Source: Halobium salinum
GTDB taxonomy: Archaea > Halobacteriota > Halobacteria > Halobacteriales > Haloferacaceae
NCBI RefSeq assembly: GCF_026586625.1
Contig: NZ_JAODIW010000005.1
Location: 124,001-188,000 of the forward strand
Length of the DNA stretch: 64,000 nt
Direction of reading: 5' to 3'
Shown here: positions 27,210 through 36,084 of the stretch, piece after piece
Numbering within the stretch: position 1 is the stretch's first letter
Layout: the number at the start of each line of letters is the position of its first letter
Made by a program: the position numbers and the translations under genes
Notes under the pieces: generated by a model
Databases searched by the model: none
What the model saw: only the letters and a program-made list of their open reading frames with translations
What the model was told of the DNA's origin: nothing

Positions 27210-28661
27210 ATGCCGCAAGCACACAGCTACTACTGTGACGGCGAGTGGGTCGACTCCGACTCGGGCGAGACGTTCGCGGTCCGGAACCCGGCGAACCCGG
27301 ACGACGTGGTCGCCGAGTTCCCGAAGGTGACGGTCGAGGAGACCGAGAGAGCGATCGAGGCGGCCGTCGACGCACAGGAGGCGTGGGCGTCGACGCCCGG
27401 GCCGGAACGAGGGGCCGTCCTCCGGCGCGCGGCGGCGCTGCTCGACGAGCGCTCCGAGGCGGTCACCGAGACGCTGACCCGCGAGGAGGGGAAGGCGCTC
27501 CCGGAGGCTCGCGGCGAGGTCGGACGTGCGGTGGACATCCTCTACTACTACGCCGAGAAGGCACGCGACCTCGGCGGCGACGTGAAGGCGTCGAGTTCGG
27601 CGGAGACGACCCTTCGAACCTCCGTCGAACCGCTCGGGACGGTCGGACTCATCACGCCGTGGAACTACCCCATCGCCATCCCGACCTGGAAGCTCGCGCC
27701 CGCGCTCGCCGCGGGCAACACGGTCGTCCTCAAGCCGGCCTCGATGGCACCGACGGTCGCTCGGGAACTCACCGACTGTCTCGCCGAGGCGGGCCTGCCC
27801 GACGGCGTCCTCAACGTCCTGACCGGCTCCGGGTCGGTCGTCGGCTCGACCATCACCGAGCACGAGGACGTGGACGCCGTCTCCTTCACCGGGAGTTCGA
27901 GCGTGGGCTCGCAGGTCGGCGAGACCGCGGCTGCAACCGGCAAACGCGTCCAACTCGAGATGGGTGGGAAGAACCCGACCGCCGTGATGCCCAGCGCCGA
28001 CCCCGCGGAAGCGGCGCGTATCGTCGCGGACGGCGCCTTCGGCGTCACCGGACAGGCCTGTACGGCCACCTCCCGTGCTATCGTTCACACGGACGTCTAC
28101 GACGAGTTCGTCGACGCGCTCGTCGAGGAGGCGGAGTCGAAGGAGCTCGGCCCGGGCCTCGACGGCTACGGGATGGGGCCACAGGTCAGCGCCGACGAGC
28201 GCGAAAGCACCCTCGACTACGTCGAGGTCGGCGAGTCGGAGGGGGCGACGCTCGAGACCGGCGGCGGGGTGCCCGCCGAACCGCGCCACGAGACCGGCCA
28301 CTACGTGGAGCCGACGGTGTTCTCCGACGTCGACTCGGAGATGCGCATCGCACAGGAGGAGATATTCGGGCCGGTGGTCGGGGTCATCCCGGTCGGGAGC
28401 TTCGAGGAGGCGGTCGACGTAGCCAACGACACCGAGTTCGGTCTCGCGGCCAGCGTCGTCACCGACAGCCTCGGCGAGGCGGAGCGCTTCGGCGACCGCG
28501 TCGACGCGGGCGTCATCAAGGTCAACGAGAAGACCACCGGACTCGAACTCCACGTTCCCTTCGGCGGGATGAAGGCCTCGTCGAGCGAAACCTATCGCGA
28601 GCAGGGCGACGCCGGCCTCGACTTCTACACGACGACCAAGACCCGGTACATCAACTACTGA
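27210..28661 (+). CDS. NAD(P)-dependent aldehyde dehydrogenase
   Basis: The 483-residue protein is a full-length ALDH: LITPWNYPIAIPTWKLAPAL (oxyanion Asn), SFTGSSSVGSQV, the general-base motif LEMGGKNP and the catalytic cysteine in GQACTATSR. The C-terminal PFGGMKASS is normal. Best family analogues are alpha-ketoglutarate semialdehyde / 2,5-dioxovalerate dehydrogenases of pentose pathways and lactaldehyde dehydrogenases. In this window it could oxidise lactaldehyde to lactate for LutBC. The 220 bp upstream are gene-free and purine-rich, so it likely has its own promoter. Confidence 0.88.
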   Translation: MPQAHSYYCDGEWVDSDSGETFAVRNPANPDDVVAEFPKVTVEETERAIEAAVDAQEAWASTPGPERGAVLRRAAALLDERSEAVTETLTREEGKALPEARGEVGRAVDILYYYAEKARDLGGDVKASSSAETTLRTSVEPLGTVGLITPWNYPIAIPTWKLAPALAAGNTVVLKPASMAPTVARELTDCLAEAGLPDGVLNVLTGSGSVVGSTITEHEDVDAVSFTGSSSVGSQVGETAAATGKRVQLEMGGKNPTAVMPSADPAEAARIVADGAFGVTGQACTATSRAIVHTDVYDEFVDALVEEAESKELGPGLDGYGMGPQVSADERESTLDYVEVGESEGATLETGGGVPAEPRHETGHYVEPTVFSDVDSEMRIAQEEIFGPVVGVIPVGSFEEAVDVANDTEFGLAASVVTDSLGEAERFGDRVDAGVIKVNEKTTGLELHVPFGGMKASSSETYREQGDAGLDFYTTTKTRYINY

Positions 28662-28838
28662 ACCGACTGCTGCGTCTCCCCGCGTCTCCTTCCGCTTTCG
28701 CACCGGTCCGATGTCGTCGGGCGAAGAGACGAGAGGGGGGACAGGAGGAGGGAACAACACGGCGGATGCGGTGGCACGCTGTCGCCGCCACGTCGTCGAT
28801 ATCTACCCGTACGTGGACACACAGCGTGAGAACGCGCC

Positions 28839-29987
28839 CTACCACTCGGCGACGCTCCCGTCGTCGTGGCGCCAGACGGGGTTGTGCCAGTCGACGTCGC
28901 CGGACTGTGCTCGTACGTGTGATTCGTCGACGTCGATACCGAGACCCGGGCCGTCGGGGATGTCGACGAAGCCGTCCTCGTACTCGAACACGCTCGCGTC
29001 CGCGAGGTAGTCGAGGACGTCGCTTGTCTCGTTGTAGTGGATGTCGAGACTCTGCTCCTGGATGAGCGCGTTCGGGGAGCAGGCGTCGACCTGGAGACAC
29101 GACGCCAGCGCGACCGGTCCGAGCGGGCAGTGCGGTGCGAGTGCGACGTCGTACGCTTCGGCCATGTCGGCGATCTTCTTCACCTCGGTGATGCCGCCGG
29201 CGTGTGAGAGGTCCGGCTGGACGACGTCGACGGCCCCCTGCTCGAAGACCTCCTTGAAGTCCCAGCGCGAGTACATCCGCTCACCGGTCGCGATGGGGGC
29301 CGACGTGTGTTCCGCGATCGCCGGCAGGGCGTCGTTGTGTTCGGGGAGAACCGGTTCTTCGACGAAGAACGGGTCGTACGGCTCGAGCGCTTCGACGAGC
29401 CGTTTCGCCATCGACTTCGCCACGCGACCGTGGAAGTCCACCCCGATGTCGACTTCCGCGCCGACCGCGTCGCGCACCTGTGCGATGCGGTCGACCGCGT
29501 CCTGGACCGCCCGTGGCGTGTCGATTCGGCGCAGTTCGGGCGTCGCGTTCATCTTCAGCGCGGTGAACCCTGCCTCCACCTGCTCGGCTGCGGCCGCCCC
29601 GACGTCGGCGGGACGGTCACCGCCGATCCACTGGTACACGCGAATCCGGTCGCGGGCCTTCCCGCCGAGCAGTTCGTGGACCGGAACGTCGAGCCGTTTC
29701 CCTTTGATGTCCCAGAGGGCCTGGTCGATACCGGCGATGGCACTCATGAGAATCGGCCCGCCCCGATAGAACCCGCCGCGGTACATCGTCTGCCAGTGGT
29801 CCTCGATGCGGGTCGGGTCCGCTCCCAGCAGGTACGAGTCCATCAGCTCCGCCACGGCGGCCCGGACAGTTCGGGCGCGTCCCTCGACGATCGGTTCCCC
29901 CCACCCGACCGTTCCATCCGACGTTTCGACGCGCAGGAAGAGCCAGCGTGGTGGAACCTCGAACAGTTCGTAGTCGACGATCTCCAT
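28839..29987 (-). CDS. dgoD: D-galactonate dehydratase
   Basis: At 382 residues it has the same length as bacterial DgoD and follows it throughout: WLFLRVETSDGTVGWGEP start, GFYRGGPILMSAIAGIDQAL, YQWIGGDRP, DFHGRV with metal Asp and catalytic His, FVEEPVLPEH and the GERMYSRWDF glutamate, APHCPLGP with the second catalytic His, and the HNPVWRHDDGSVAEW end. The enzyme turns D-galactonate into 2-keto-3-deoxy-D-galactonate. A minus-strand TATA-like TACTTATTA at 30021-30029 sits about 35-40 bp before the ATG at 29987. It is divergent from the glucarate-dehydratase-like gene. Confidence 0.9.
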   Translation of the reverse strand: MEIVDYELFEVPPRWLFLRVETSDGTVGWGEPIVEGRARTVRAAVAELMDSYLLGADPTRIEDHWQTMYRGGFYRGGPILMSAIAGIDQALWDIKGKRLDVPVHELLGGKARDRIRVYQWIGGDRPADVGAAAAEQVEAGFTALKMNATPELRRIDTPRAVQDAVDRIAQVRDAVGAEVDIGVDFHGRVAKSMAKRLVEALEPYDPFFVEEPVLPEHNDALPAIAEHTSAPIATGERMYSRWDFKEVFEQGAVDVVQPDLSHAGGITEVKKIADMAEAYDVALAPHCPLGPVALASCLQVDACSPNALIQEQSLDIHYNETSDVLDYLADASVFEYEDGFVDIPDGPGLGIDVDESHVRAQSGDVDWHNPVWRHDDGSVAEW

Positions 29988-30182
29988 GGTCTCTGTCCCT
30001 CTCATCTGGCGGTGAGCCCGTAATAAGTATTGGTCCGCCCGACGGCCCCGACCCGGTGGTGCTCCGGAAGGGACCGGTGGGTTTCGCATCCACCGACCGG
30101 CCTCACACCCTCACCCTCCCCGACCGAACGGACCGACGGTCCCACCCATACATTGACGTGTCGGGAGGAGTAGAGAGTCGTC

Positions 30183-31403
30183 ATGCGGATTACTGACATG
30201 GAGGTCATCCCGGTCGCCCACCGGGAGCCGCCGCTCCGAAACTCGTGGGGAGCACACAGCGAACTGGCCGCACGCACGGTCGTCCGACTCACGACCGCCG
30301 ACGGGGAGGTCGGCGTCGGCGAGACCTACGGCGACGAGGCCGTCATCGACGCGCTCGAAGGCGCACGCGACCTCGTCGAGGGGATGAACCCCTACGAGTC
30401 CAGACGCCTCCGGTACAAACTCGGCGACGACATGGCGTACGGCGCGATCGACACCGCTCTGTACGACCTCATCGGCCGCGTGGTCGGCGAACCCGTCTAC
30501 AACCTCCTCGGGGGGAAGGTCCGGGAGCGCGCCGAGTTCTCCGCGTACCTGTTCTACAAGTACGCCGACTCGGACCCGGACACCGCGGCGATTTCCCCGG
30601 GGGAGGTGCTGTCGCCGGAGGCGATGGTCGAGGAGGCCCGCGAGTTCGTCGACCGGGGCGGGTTCGAGACCATCAAGGTGAAGGGCGGCGTGCTGGAGCC
30701 CGACGCGGAACTCGAGACGCTGCGGCTGCTCGGCGAGGAGTTCGGCCCGGACACCCCACTGCGGCTCGACCCCAACGGGGCGTGGTCCGTCGGGACCGCG
30801 ACGCGGCTCGCCCGGGAGATGCGCGAGGGGGACTTCCGCGTCGAGTTCCTCGAGGACCCGGTCGTGTCGATGAACGCCCACGCGCGGCTCAAGCGTAACG
30901 TGGACTACCCGGTCGCGACCAACATGTTCGTCACCGAGTTCGACCACGTCGCGCCCGCCGTCGAGACGGGGGCCGTCGACGTCATCCTCAGCGACCACCA
31001 CTACTGGGGCGGGCTGTCGGGGAACATGCGCCTGGACCACGTAGCTCGGACGCTCGACCTCGGCGTCGGGATGCACTCGAACTCCCACCTCGGCGTGTCG
31101 ATGGCGGCCATGGCCCACGTCGCCTGCGCGATGCCGACCGTCCGGTACGCCTGTGACACCCACTACCCGTGGATGGCCGACGACGTGATCGAGTCGCCGT
31201 TCGAGTTCGAAGGTGGGACTATCGACCCGACGGACGCCCCCGGACTGGGGGTCCGTATCGACGAGGACGAACTCGAGCGGCTCCACGAACAGTACCGGGA
31301 GGAGGACGTACTCGCGTACTCGAGTGTCGACTCCATGGCCGCCGAGTACGCCGACGCCATGGCCGATCGGACCGACTGGTTGCCGAACAAACCCATCTGG
31401 TAG
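30183..31403 (+). CDS. Glucarate dehydratase-like enolase-superfamily protein
   Basis: This 406-residue protein shows the glucarate-dehydratase subgroup signature: the active-site Lys in IKVKGGVLEP, metal Asp in LDPNGAWS, Glu in FLEDPV, Asn in TNMFVTEF and the acid/base histidine in MHSNSHLGVS. Glucarate dehydratases make 5-keto-4-deoxyglucarate; some relatives act on other hexarates or aldonates. A TATA-like CATACATTG at about 30147-30155 is 28-36 bp before the ATG. It shares its promoter region with dgoD, so both may respond to the same inducer. Confidence 0.82.
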   Translation: MRITDMEVIPVAHREPPLRNSWGAHSELAARTVVRLTTADGEVGVGETYGDEAVIDALEGARDLVEGMNPYESRRLRYKLGDDMAYGAIDTALYDLIGRVVGEPVYNLLGGKVRERAEFSAYLFYKYADSDPDTAAISPGEVLSPEAMVEEAREFVDRGGFETIKVKGGVLEPDAELETLRLLGEEFGPDTPLRLDPNGAWSVGTATRLAREMREGDFRVEFLEDPVVSMNAHARLKRNVDYPVATNMFVTEFDHVAPAVETGAVDVILSDHHYWGGLSGNMRLDHVARTLDLGVGMHSNSHLGVSMAAMAHVACAMPTVRYACDTHYPWMADDVIESPFEFEGGTIDPTDAPGLGVRIDEDELERLHEQYREEDVLAYSSVDSMAAEYADAMADRTDWLPNKPIW

Positions 31404-31847
31404 GTCGGGTGGGGTGGTCGACGACCGGGGATGGTGGCGGTGCTTCTTCGACCTGCGGTCGAGGTCGCGCGCGTCCCGTCCACCAATCGGGCATCGAACG
31501 TCGGTCGGACGTCGGTCGACCCCCGCGTCCAACGGTCCGTCGATGACGCCCGGGAGGAATTCACCACGCAGGACCGCGTCTGCCGCCTCCTCGAGGAGCA
31601 GGCGTTCCTCGGTGTCACCGAGAGTCACCACACCGGCGGCGGTCGTAGACAGGGGAGTTATCTCGAACACCGCCCGATGTGGGCCCCGAAATCGCTCTGA
31701 GCGTGTCGGATGGGTAACCGACGGCGGACAGTCACGACCGAACACGTGCGAGCACCCCTCGCTGCTCCCGAGATGCGACTGAGGGACGATCTGTACTGCC
31801 TATCCACCGACACCTCTTTGAGTCGGCGAATAGATACAAGTGAACGT
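31404..31847. other. Gene-free gap with a possible winged-helix gene remnant
   Basis: No intact gene is supported in these 444 bp. In the plus-strand frame covering about 31535-31680 the translation reads FTTQDRVCRLLEEQAFLGVT followed by a Gly/Arg-rich turn and YLEH, which looks like a C-terminal winged helix of Orc1/Cdc6-like or similar proteins, but with no upstream ATPase domain. A TATA-like GAATAGATAC at about 31828-31837 lies just before the next gene's ATG at 31848. Confidence 0.35.
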
Positions 31848-32942
31848 ATGACACGCGACGTAGACAGACGCCAGTTTATCCACGGCGGCGCCATCGTCTC
31901 GGCGGGACTGCTCGCGGGGTGTACCGGCGACGGAGACGGCGAAGCGACCACGACGGGAAGCGGCGAAACGACCGCCGACGGGAACGGGACGGCGTCGGGC
32001 GACTCCGATACGACGGCCGGCGGTAACGAGACGGCCGGCGGGGACGAAACGGCGTCGGGGTCGGGTTCCACGCCGTCGGTGGCTCTCTCCGTCCCGTCGC
32101 TCGAGTTCACGTTCTTCGCACGGATGCAGAACGCGTTCAACGAGGCGAAAAATCAGGGGAACATCGCCGACAGTTCGACGTTCTACGACGCCGGTAACAA
32201 CCAGAGCACGCAGGTTTCGGACGTCGAAACCGCCATCTCGAACGAGGTGGACCTCCTGATGATCTCCGCCATCACGGCCGAAGGCGTGATCAACGCCATC
32301 AGGCAGGCCAACGAAGCCGACATCCCGGTCGTCGCCATCGACCGCAACGTCGCCGAAGGAGAGACGATCACGTACGTCGCCTCGGACAACGTGCAGCTCG
32401 GGCAGCGGTCGACGGAGCTCTGCCTTCGGTTCATGGAAGGGAGTTCCGACGCCGACTCGTACAGCGTCGTCCAACTCGAAGGTACGCCCGGGGCGAGCGT
32501 CACCAACGAACGCGGACAGGGGTTCCAGCAGGCCGTCGACGAAAACGACAGCCTGCAGAGACTGGCCAGCCAGACGGGGGAGTTCTCCACGCAGGACGCG
32601 CTGAGCGTCATGGAGGACTTCATCACGCAGTACGGCGACGAGATCGACGGCGTGTTCTGTCAGAACGACCTGATGGCTCTCGGCGCACATCAGGCGCTCC
32701 AGAACGCGAACATGTCCGTCCCGATAACCGGGATCGACGGGACGGAGGCGTGGGTGGAACGGTTCTCCGACAACCAGTACTACGGAACGCTCGCCCAGCT
32801 TCCGGAGGACATGGTGAACACGGGAATCGAGAGAGGGAAGGCCCACCTCGCCGGGGAGGACGTCGAGGACACCATCGTGGTCGACGGGCTCGAGGTCACA
32901 CAGGAGAACGCGTCGGATTACCTCGACCAGTACTTCGGGTGA
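31848..32942 (+). CDS. Second sugar ABC substrate-binding lipoprotein (RbsB type)
   Basis: A 364-residue exported protein with a Tat motif (DRRQFIHGG), hydrophobic core and lipobox (LAGC, about residue 24), then a 45-residue Gly/Thr/Ser/Glu linker. The mature domain is a type I binding fold with NEVDLLMISAITAEGVINAI, VVAIDRNV, a ligand-proximal NERGQGF segment and DGVFCQNDLMALGA, the typical RbsB order. It would bind a sugar for the permease at 34873 and ATPase at 33951. It is unlike the binding protein at 13373 in detail, so the two importers probably differ in substrate. Confidence 0.88.
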   Translation: MTRDVDRRQFIHGGAIVSAGLLAGCTGDGDGEATTTGSGETTADGNGTASGDSDTTAGGNETAGGDETASGSGSTPSVALSVPSLEFTFFARMQNAFNEAKNQGNIADSSTFYDAGNNQSTQVSDVETAISNEVDLLMISAITAEGVINAIRQANEADIPVVAIDRNVAEGETITYVASDNVQLGQRSTELCLRFMEGSSDADSYSVVQLEGTPGASVTNERGQGFQQAVDENDSLQRLASQTGEFSTQDALSVMEDFITQYGDEIDGVFCQNDLMALGAHQALQNANMSVPITGIDGTEAWVERFSDNQYYGTLAQLPEDMVNTGIERGKAHLAGEDVEDTIVVDGLEVTQENASDYLDQYFG

Positions 32943-33120
32943 CCGGCGCGCCGTCGGATACCCGCCGAGCAGCCGGGTTATCGGTGGGCGGATACCCGCC
33001 GACCGGGTTCGAGCCGCCGGACCAGCGATCGGCGCTCGGACACCTCTCGGTCGGGGACGGGGAGCCGAGCCGTCGTACACCGGTGCGCTCTTCTCGACGT
33101 GATTCGACGTGAGACGTGTC

Positions 33121-33927
33121 ATGGTTGGACACACCAAGTACGACTATCGAGGGGAGTCGGCCATCGTCACCGGGTCGACGACGGGAATCGGGCGCGGTAT
33201 CGCGGAGGCGCTGGCCGACGCGGACGCGAACGTCGCCGTCAACGCCCCGGACGAGTCCGAAGTCGACTCCGTCGCCGCCGAGTTGGACGAGCGCGGGGAC
33301 GGTGCGGTGGTCGGCGTCGCGGCCGACGTGGGCGAGCCGGCACAGGTCGAGGCGCTCGTCGACCACGCCGTCGACGCGTTCGACGGTATCGACCTCCTGG
33401 TCAACAACGCCGCGGTCTGGCCGAACGAGGAGTCGCTCGTCGAATCCGAACTCGACCAGTGGGACCGCACGATGGACGTCAACGTCCGGGCACAGTACTA
33501 CGCATCGAAGCTCGTCGCCGCGCACATGATCGACCGGGGGGAAGACGGCTGCATCGTCAACGTGACGAGTCAGGCCGGGGACCGCCGAACAGGACCGTTC
33601 GGCCTCTACGGCATCTCCAAGGCGTCCATCAACGGCCTGACGTGGCGGATGGCACAGGAGCTCGCCGAGCACGGCATCAGGATGAACGCAGTCTCGACGG
33701 ACGTGACCGAGACGGCTCAGACCCGATACGAGGCCGAACAGGAGGCGACGACCGACCCCGAGCGGACGGCCGAGGAGATACTCCGGGCTCGCGGCGAGAA
33801 GCGACCCCTCGGCCGGCTCGGTCGACCCGAGGACCTGGCGGATGCGGTGCTCTGGCTGGCCAGCGACCGGGCCTCGTACGTCGTCGGGGACGTCGTCAGG
33901 GTCAGCGGCGGCGGCAACCTGCAGTGA
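33121..33927 (+). CDS. Short-chain dehydrogenase/reductase
   Basis: The 268-residue SDR has TGSTTGIGRG (about 16-25), LLVNNAAVWPNE, a catalytic Ser in NVTSQAGD, Y-x3-K in YGISKAS and a C-terminal LADAVLWLASDRASYVVGD. It lies between the binding-protein and ATPase genes of the second importer, reading with the former, so it may oxidise the imported sugar as the first catabolic step. An ATG 12 bp upstream (33109) is an alternative start. Substrate unknown. Confidence 0.85.
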   Translation: MVGHTKYDYRGESAIVTGSTTGIGRGIAEALADADANVAVNAPDESEVDSVAAELDERGDGAVVGVAADVGEPAQVEALVDHAVDAFDGIDLLVNNAAVWPNEESLVESELDQWDRTMDVNVRAQYYASKLVAAHMIDRGEDGCIVNVTSQAGDRRTGPFGLYGISKASINGLTWRMAQELAEHGIRMNAVSTDVTETAQTRYEAEQEATTDPERTAEEILRARGEKRPLGRLGRPEDLADAVLWLASDRASYVVGDVVRVSGGGNLQ

Positions 33928-33950
33928 CGACCGGTGCTCGACGGACGCGC

Positions 33951-34745
33951 TCAGTCGACGGCAGCGTGCCGCTCGTCTTCGCTCGACGGCTTTCCCGCGA
34001 CCATGCGCTTGACGATCTCGTCCTGCGTGACGGTGGCTCCGTCGAGGACGCCGGCGTCGGTTCCCTGATGCAGGATCTGGACCCGGTCGGCCGCCCGGCG
34101 GATGTGGTCGAGGTTGTGTGAGATGAGGATGATAGAGATGCCCTGTGCCTGCATTCGGTCGATGAGGTCGAGCACTCGCTCGGCGCCCTCGACCGAGAGC
34201 GCACTCGTCGGTTCGTCCATGATGACGATCTTCGGGTCGGAGAGCAGCGTTCGGGAGATGCTGACGAGCTGCCGTTCGCCGCCCGAGAGGTTCGACACCT
34301 TCTCTTCGACGTCGACGCCGATCTCCAGCTCCTCGAGGAGTTCGCGCGCACGCCGTCGCATGGAGCTCTTGTCGAGTATTCCGAACAGCCCACCCGGACC
34401 GGAGGCCCGCTCGCGACCGAGGAAGACGTTCTGCGTGACGGTGAGGTTGCCGGCGACGGCGAGGTCCTGAAACGTGGTCTCGATGCCGAGGCGCTTGGCG
34501 GTCCGAGGGGAGTCCATCTCGACGACCTCGCCGTCGACGCGAATCGTGCCGTCGTCCGGTCGGACGGCGCCGGCGAGACACTTGATCAGCGTGGACTTGC
34601 CGGCGCCGTTGTCGCCGGCGAGCGCCAGCACCTCGTTGCGACGGAGCTCCAGCGTCACGTCCTCCAGCGCCACGACCTCCCCGTACCGCTTCGTTATGTC
34701 CTCCATCACCACGATGGGGTCGTGACCCTGCGTTCCCTCGTCCAT
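33951..34745 (-). CDS. Second sugar ABC transporter ATP-binding protein (single NBD)
   Basis: A 264-residue ATPase with Walker A AGDNGAGKST, the signature LSGGERQ, Walker B IVIMDEPTSALS and H-loop LISHN. It has one nucleotide-binding domain, like the ATPase at 15599, and belongs to the same ribose-type class. The frame is open far upstream, but starting at the ATG complementary to 34743-34745 fits both the domain start and a minus-strand TATA-like GGTTTTTGC around 34769-34777. It is transcribed opposite to its permease, an odd layout. Confidence 0.88.
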   Translation of the reverse strand: MDEGTQGHDPIVVMEDITKRYGEVVALEDVTLELRRNEVLALAGDNGAGKSTLIKCLAGAVRPDDGTIRVDGEVVEMDSPRTAKRLGIETTFQDLAVAGNLTVTQNVFLGRERASGPGGLFGILDKSSMRRRARELLEELEIGVDVEEKVSNLSGGERQLVSISRTLLSDPKIVIMDEPTSALSVEGAERVLDLIDRMQAQGISIILISHNLDHIRRAADRVQILHQGTDAGVLDGATVTQDEIVKRMVAGKPSSEDERHAAVD

Positions 34746-34770
34746 GTGTGGGCATCCATGACGTGGTAGC

Positions 34771-34872
34771 AAAAACCTTCGCACGGGAACGACGACGAGC
34801 GCTCCCCCTGGCGCTCGCGGAGTGGTGACAGTCCCCAAAGTTATAATATCGCTCCCGAGATAAGCCACGCTA
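34771..34872. promoter_or_regulatory. Back-to-back promoters between ATPase and permease of the second importer
   Basis: On the plus strand TTATAATATC (34841-34850) lies 22-32 bp before the permease ATG at 34873. On the minus strand GAAGGTTTTT (34771-34780) lies 26-35 bp before the ATPase ATG. The divergent arrangement lets one regulator control both. Confidence 0.5.
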
Positions 34873-35859
34873 ATGTCGTCCTCGGCCGTCGACGTGAGCG
34901 TCGTGAGGCGTCGACTAACGCTGATGGAGCTGAGTCGGTACGGGCCGGTCATCGGGTTGATCGGGCTGTACGTCGCGTTTACGCTCCTCAACGACCGGTT
35001 TCTCACGGTCCAGAACCAGGTGAACGTCCTCCAGCAGGTGTCGATAATCGGCATCATGGCTATCGGAGTGACGTTCCCGATCCTCTGTGCGGAGATCGAT
35101 CTGAGCATCGCACAGGTGATGGAGGTCGCCGGGCTGACGATGGCGACGCTAGCCGTCGGGGCGCGACTCTTCGAGGGCTCGGCCCTCCCGGTCCCGGCGG
35201 CCATCCTCGGCGGCCTGCTCCTGGCCGCGGCGTTCGGAACGCTCTCGGGGTACGTGACCGCCCGGTTCGGCGTCCCGTCGTTCATGACGACGTTGGCCGT
35301 CCTCTTTCTCGCGGACGGTCTCGGCCTCATCGTCTCGGGGAACCGACCGATCATCGGCCTCCCGGCCTCCCTCACCGGCGTCGGCGGGTCGCGCGTCTTC
35401 GGATTCCCGAGCATCGTCATCGTCTTCGCCGTGTTGCTCGTCCTCTCGCAACTGCTGCTCTCGTACACCCGGTTCGGGCTCTACATTTACGCCGTCGGCG
35501 GGGATCGAACGGCTGCCGAGCGAATGGGCATCGACGTGATGACGGTGCGGATGGGGACGCTCGTAATCTCGTCGTTGTTCGCGGCCGTCGCCGGCCTGGT
35601 CACACTCGGACGGATCGGGAGCGCAGTTCCGACGATGGGCGCCGGACTCCTGCTCCCACCGATCGCCGCGGTCATCCTCGGCGGGGCCGACCTGTTCGGC
35701 GGCTCCGGCAACATGGTCGGAACGCTCGTCGGCGTCCTCATCCTCGGCGTCCTCCAGAACGGGTTGAACTTGCTGGGCGTCGACCCGGCGGGACAGCTCG
35801 TCGCGCAGGGGATCGTCCTGATGCTCGCGGTCCTGGCGAACGTTCTCGGTCGGGACTGA
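34873..35859 (+). CDS. Second sugar ABC transporter permease (RbsC type)
   Basis: This 328-residue protein has eight to ten hydrophobic helices and the RbsC-family core: CAEIDLSIAQVMEVAGL, YVTARFGVPSFMTTLAVLFLADGLGLI and LPPIAAVILGGADLFGGSG near the C-terminus. It forms the membrane channel for the importer made with the proteins at 31848 and 33951. It is less GC-biased at wobble positions than the first permease. No further transporter genes follow. Confidence 0.88.
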   Translation: MSSSAVDVSVVRRRLTLMELSRYGPVIGLIGLYVAFTLLNDRFLTVQNQVNVLQQVSIIGIMAIGVTFPILCAEIDLSIAQVMEVAGLTMATLAVGARLFEGSALPVPAAILGGLLLAAAFGTLSGYVTARFGVPSFMTTLAVLFLADGLGLIVSGNRPIIGLPASLTGVGGSRVFGFPSIVIVFAVLLVLSQLLLSYTRFGLYIYAVGGDRTAAERMGIDVMTVRMGTLVISSLFAAVAGLVTLGRIGSAVPTMGAGLLLPPIAAVILGGADLFGGSGNMVGTLVGVLILGVLQNGLNLLGVDPAGQLVAQGIVLMLAVLANVLGRD

Positions 35860-36084
35860 GGGCAACGAGGACGGACGGGGCGCGCTCGAACCGCCGAAGA
35901 CCGACACCACGTTTCAAGAACTCAACTGGTCGGAGCGGCCTTCCGCGTCGGCTTCTTCGCCGAACACACGCTCCGGCCACTGGAGGTGGTCTCACAGCGG
36001 CTGTTCTCGGGGCGAATCGAGGACGTCCATCCGTGAGATGGTCGACGTTTCCGCGACAGGAGTTCGGCCGAAACGCCCGCCGAC
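35860..36084. other. Gap with a possible C-terminal gene remnant
   Basis: In the plus-strand frame ending with TGA at 36032-36034 about 40 residues read like a protein end (LVGAAFRVGFFAEHTLRPLE then VVSQRLFSGRIEDV), without any start codon or upstream domain. I regard this as a possible gene relic. No family is recognised. Confidence 0.25.

Noticed and set aside
27192-28760. Minus-strand frame of 522 codons opposite the aldehyde dehydrogenase
   Set aside because: Antisense mirror of a full-length ALDH; no recognisable motifs.
30111-31745. Minus-strand frame of 544 codons opposite the glucarate dehydratase-like gene
   Set aside because: Shadow frame; plus-strand protein has all enolase-superfamily residues.
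32896-34755. Minus-strand frame of 619 codons across the SDR and ATPase genes
   Set aside because: Its sequence is low-complexity Arg/Gly/Pro; the true ATPase is in another minus-strand frame and the SDR on the plus strand.
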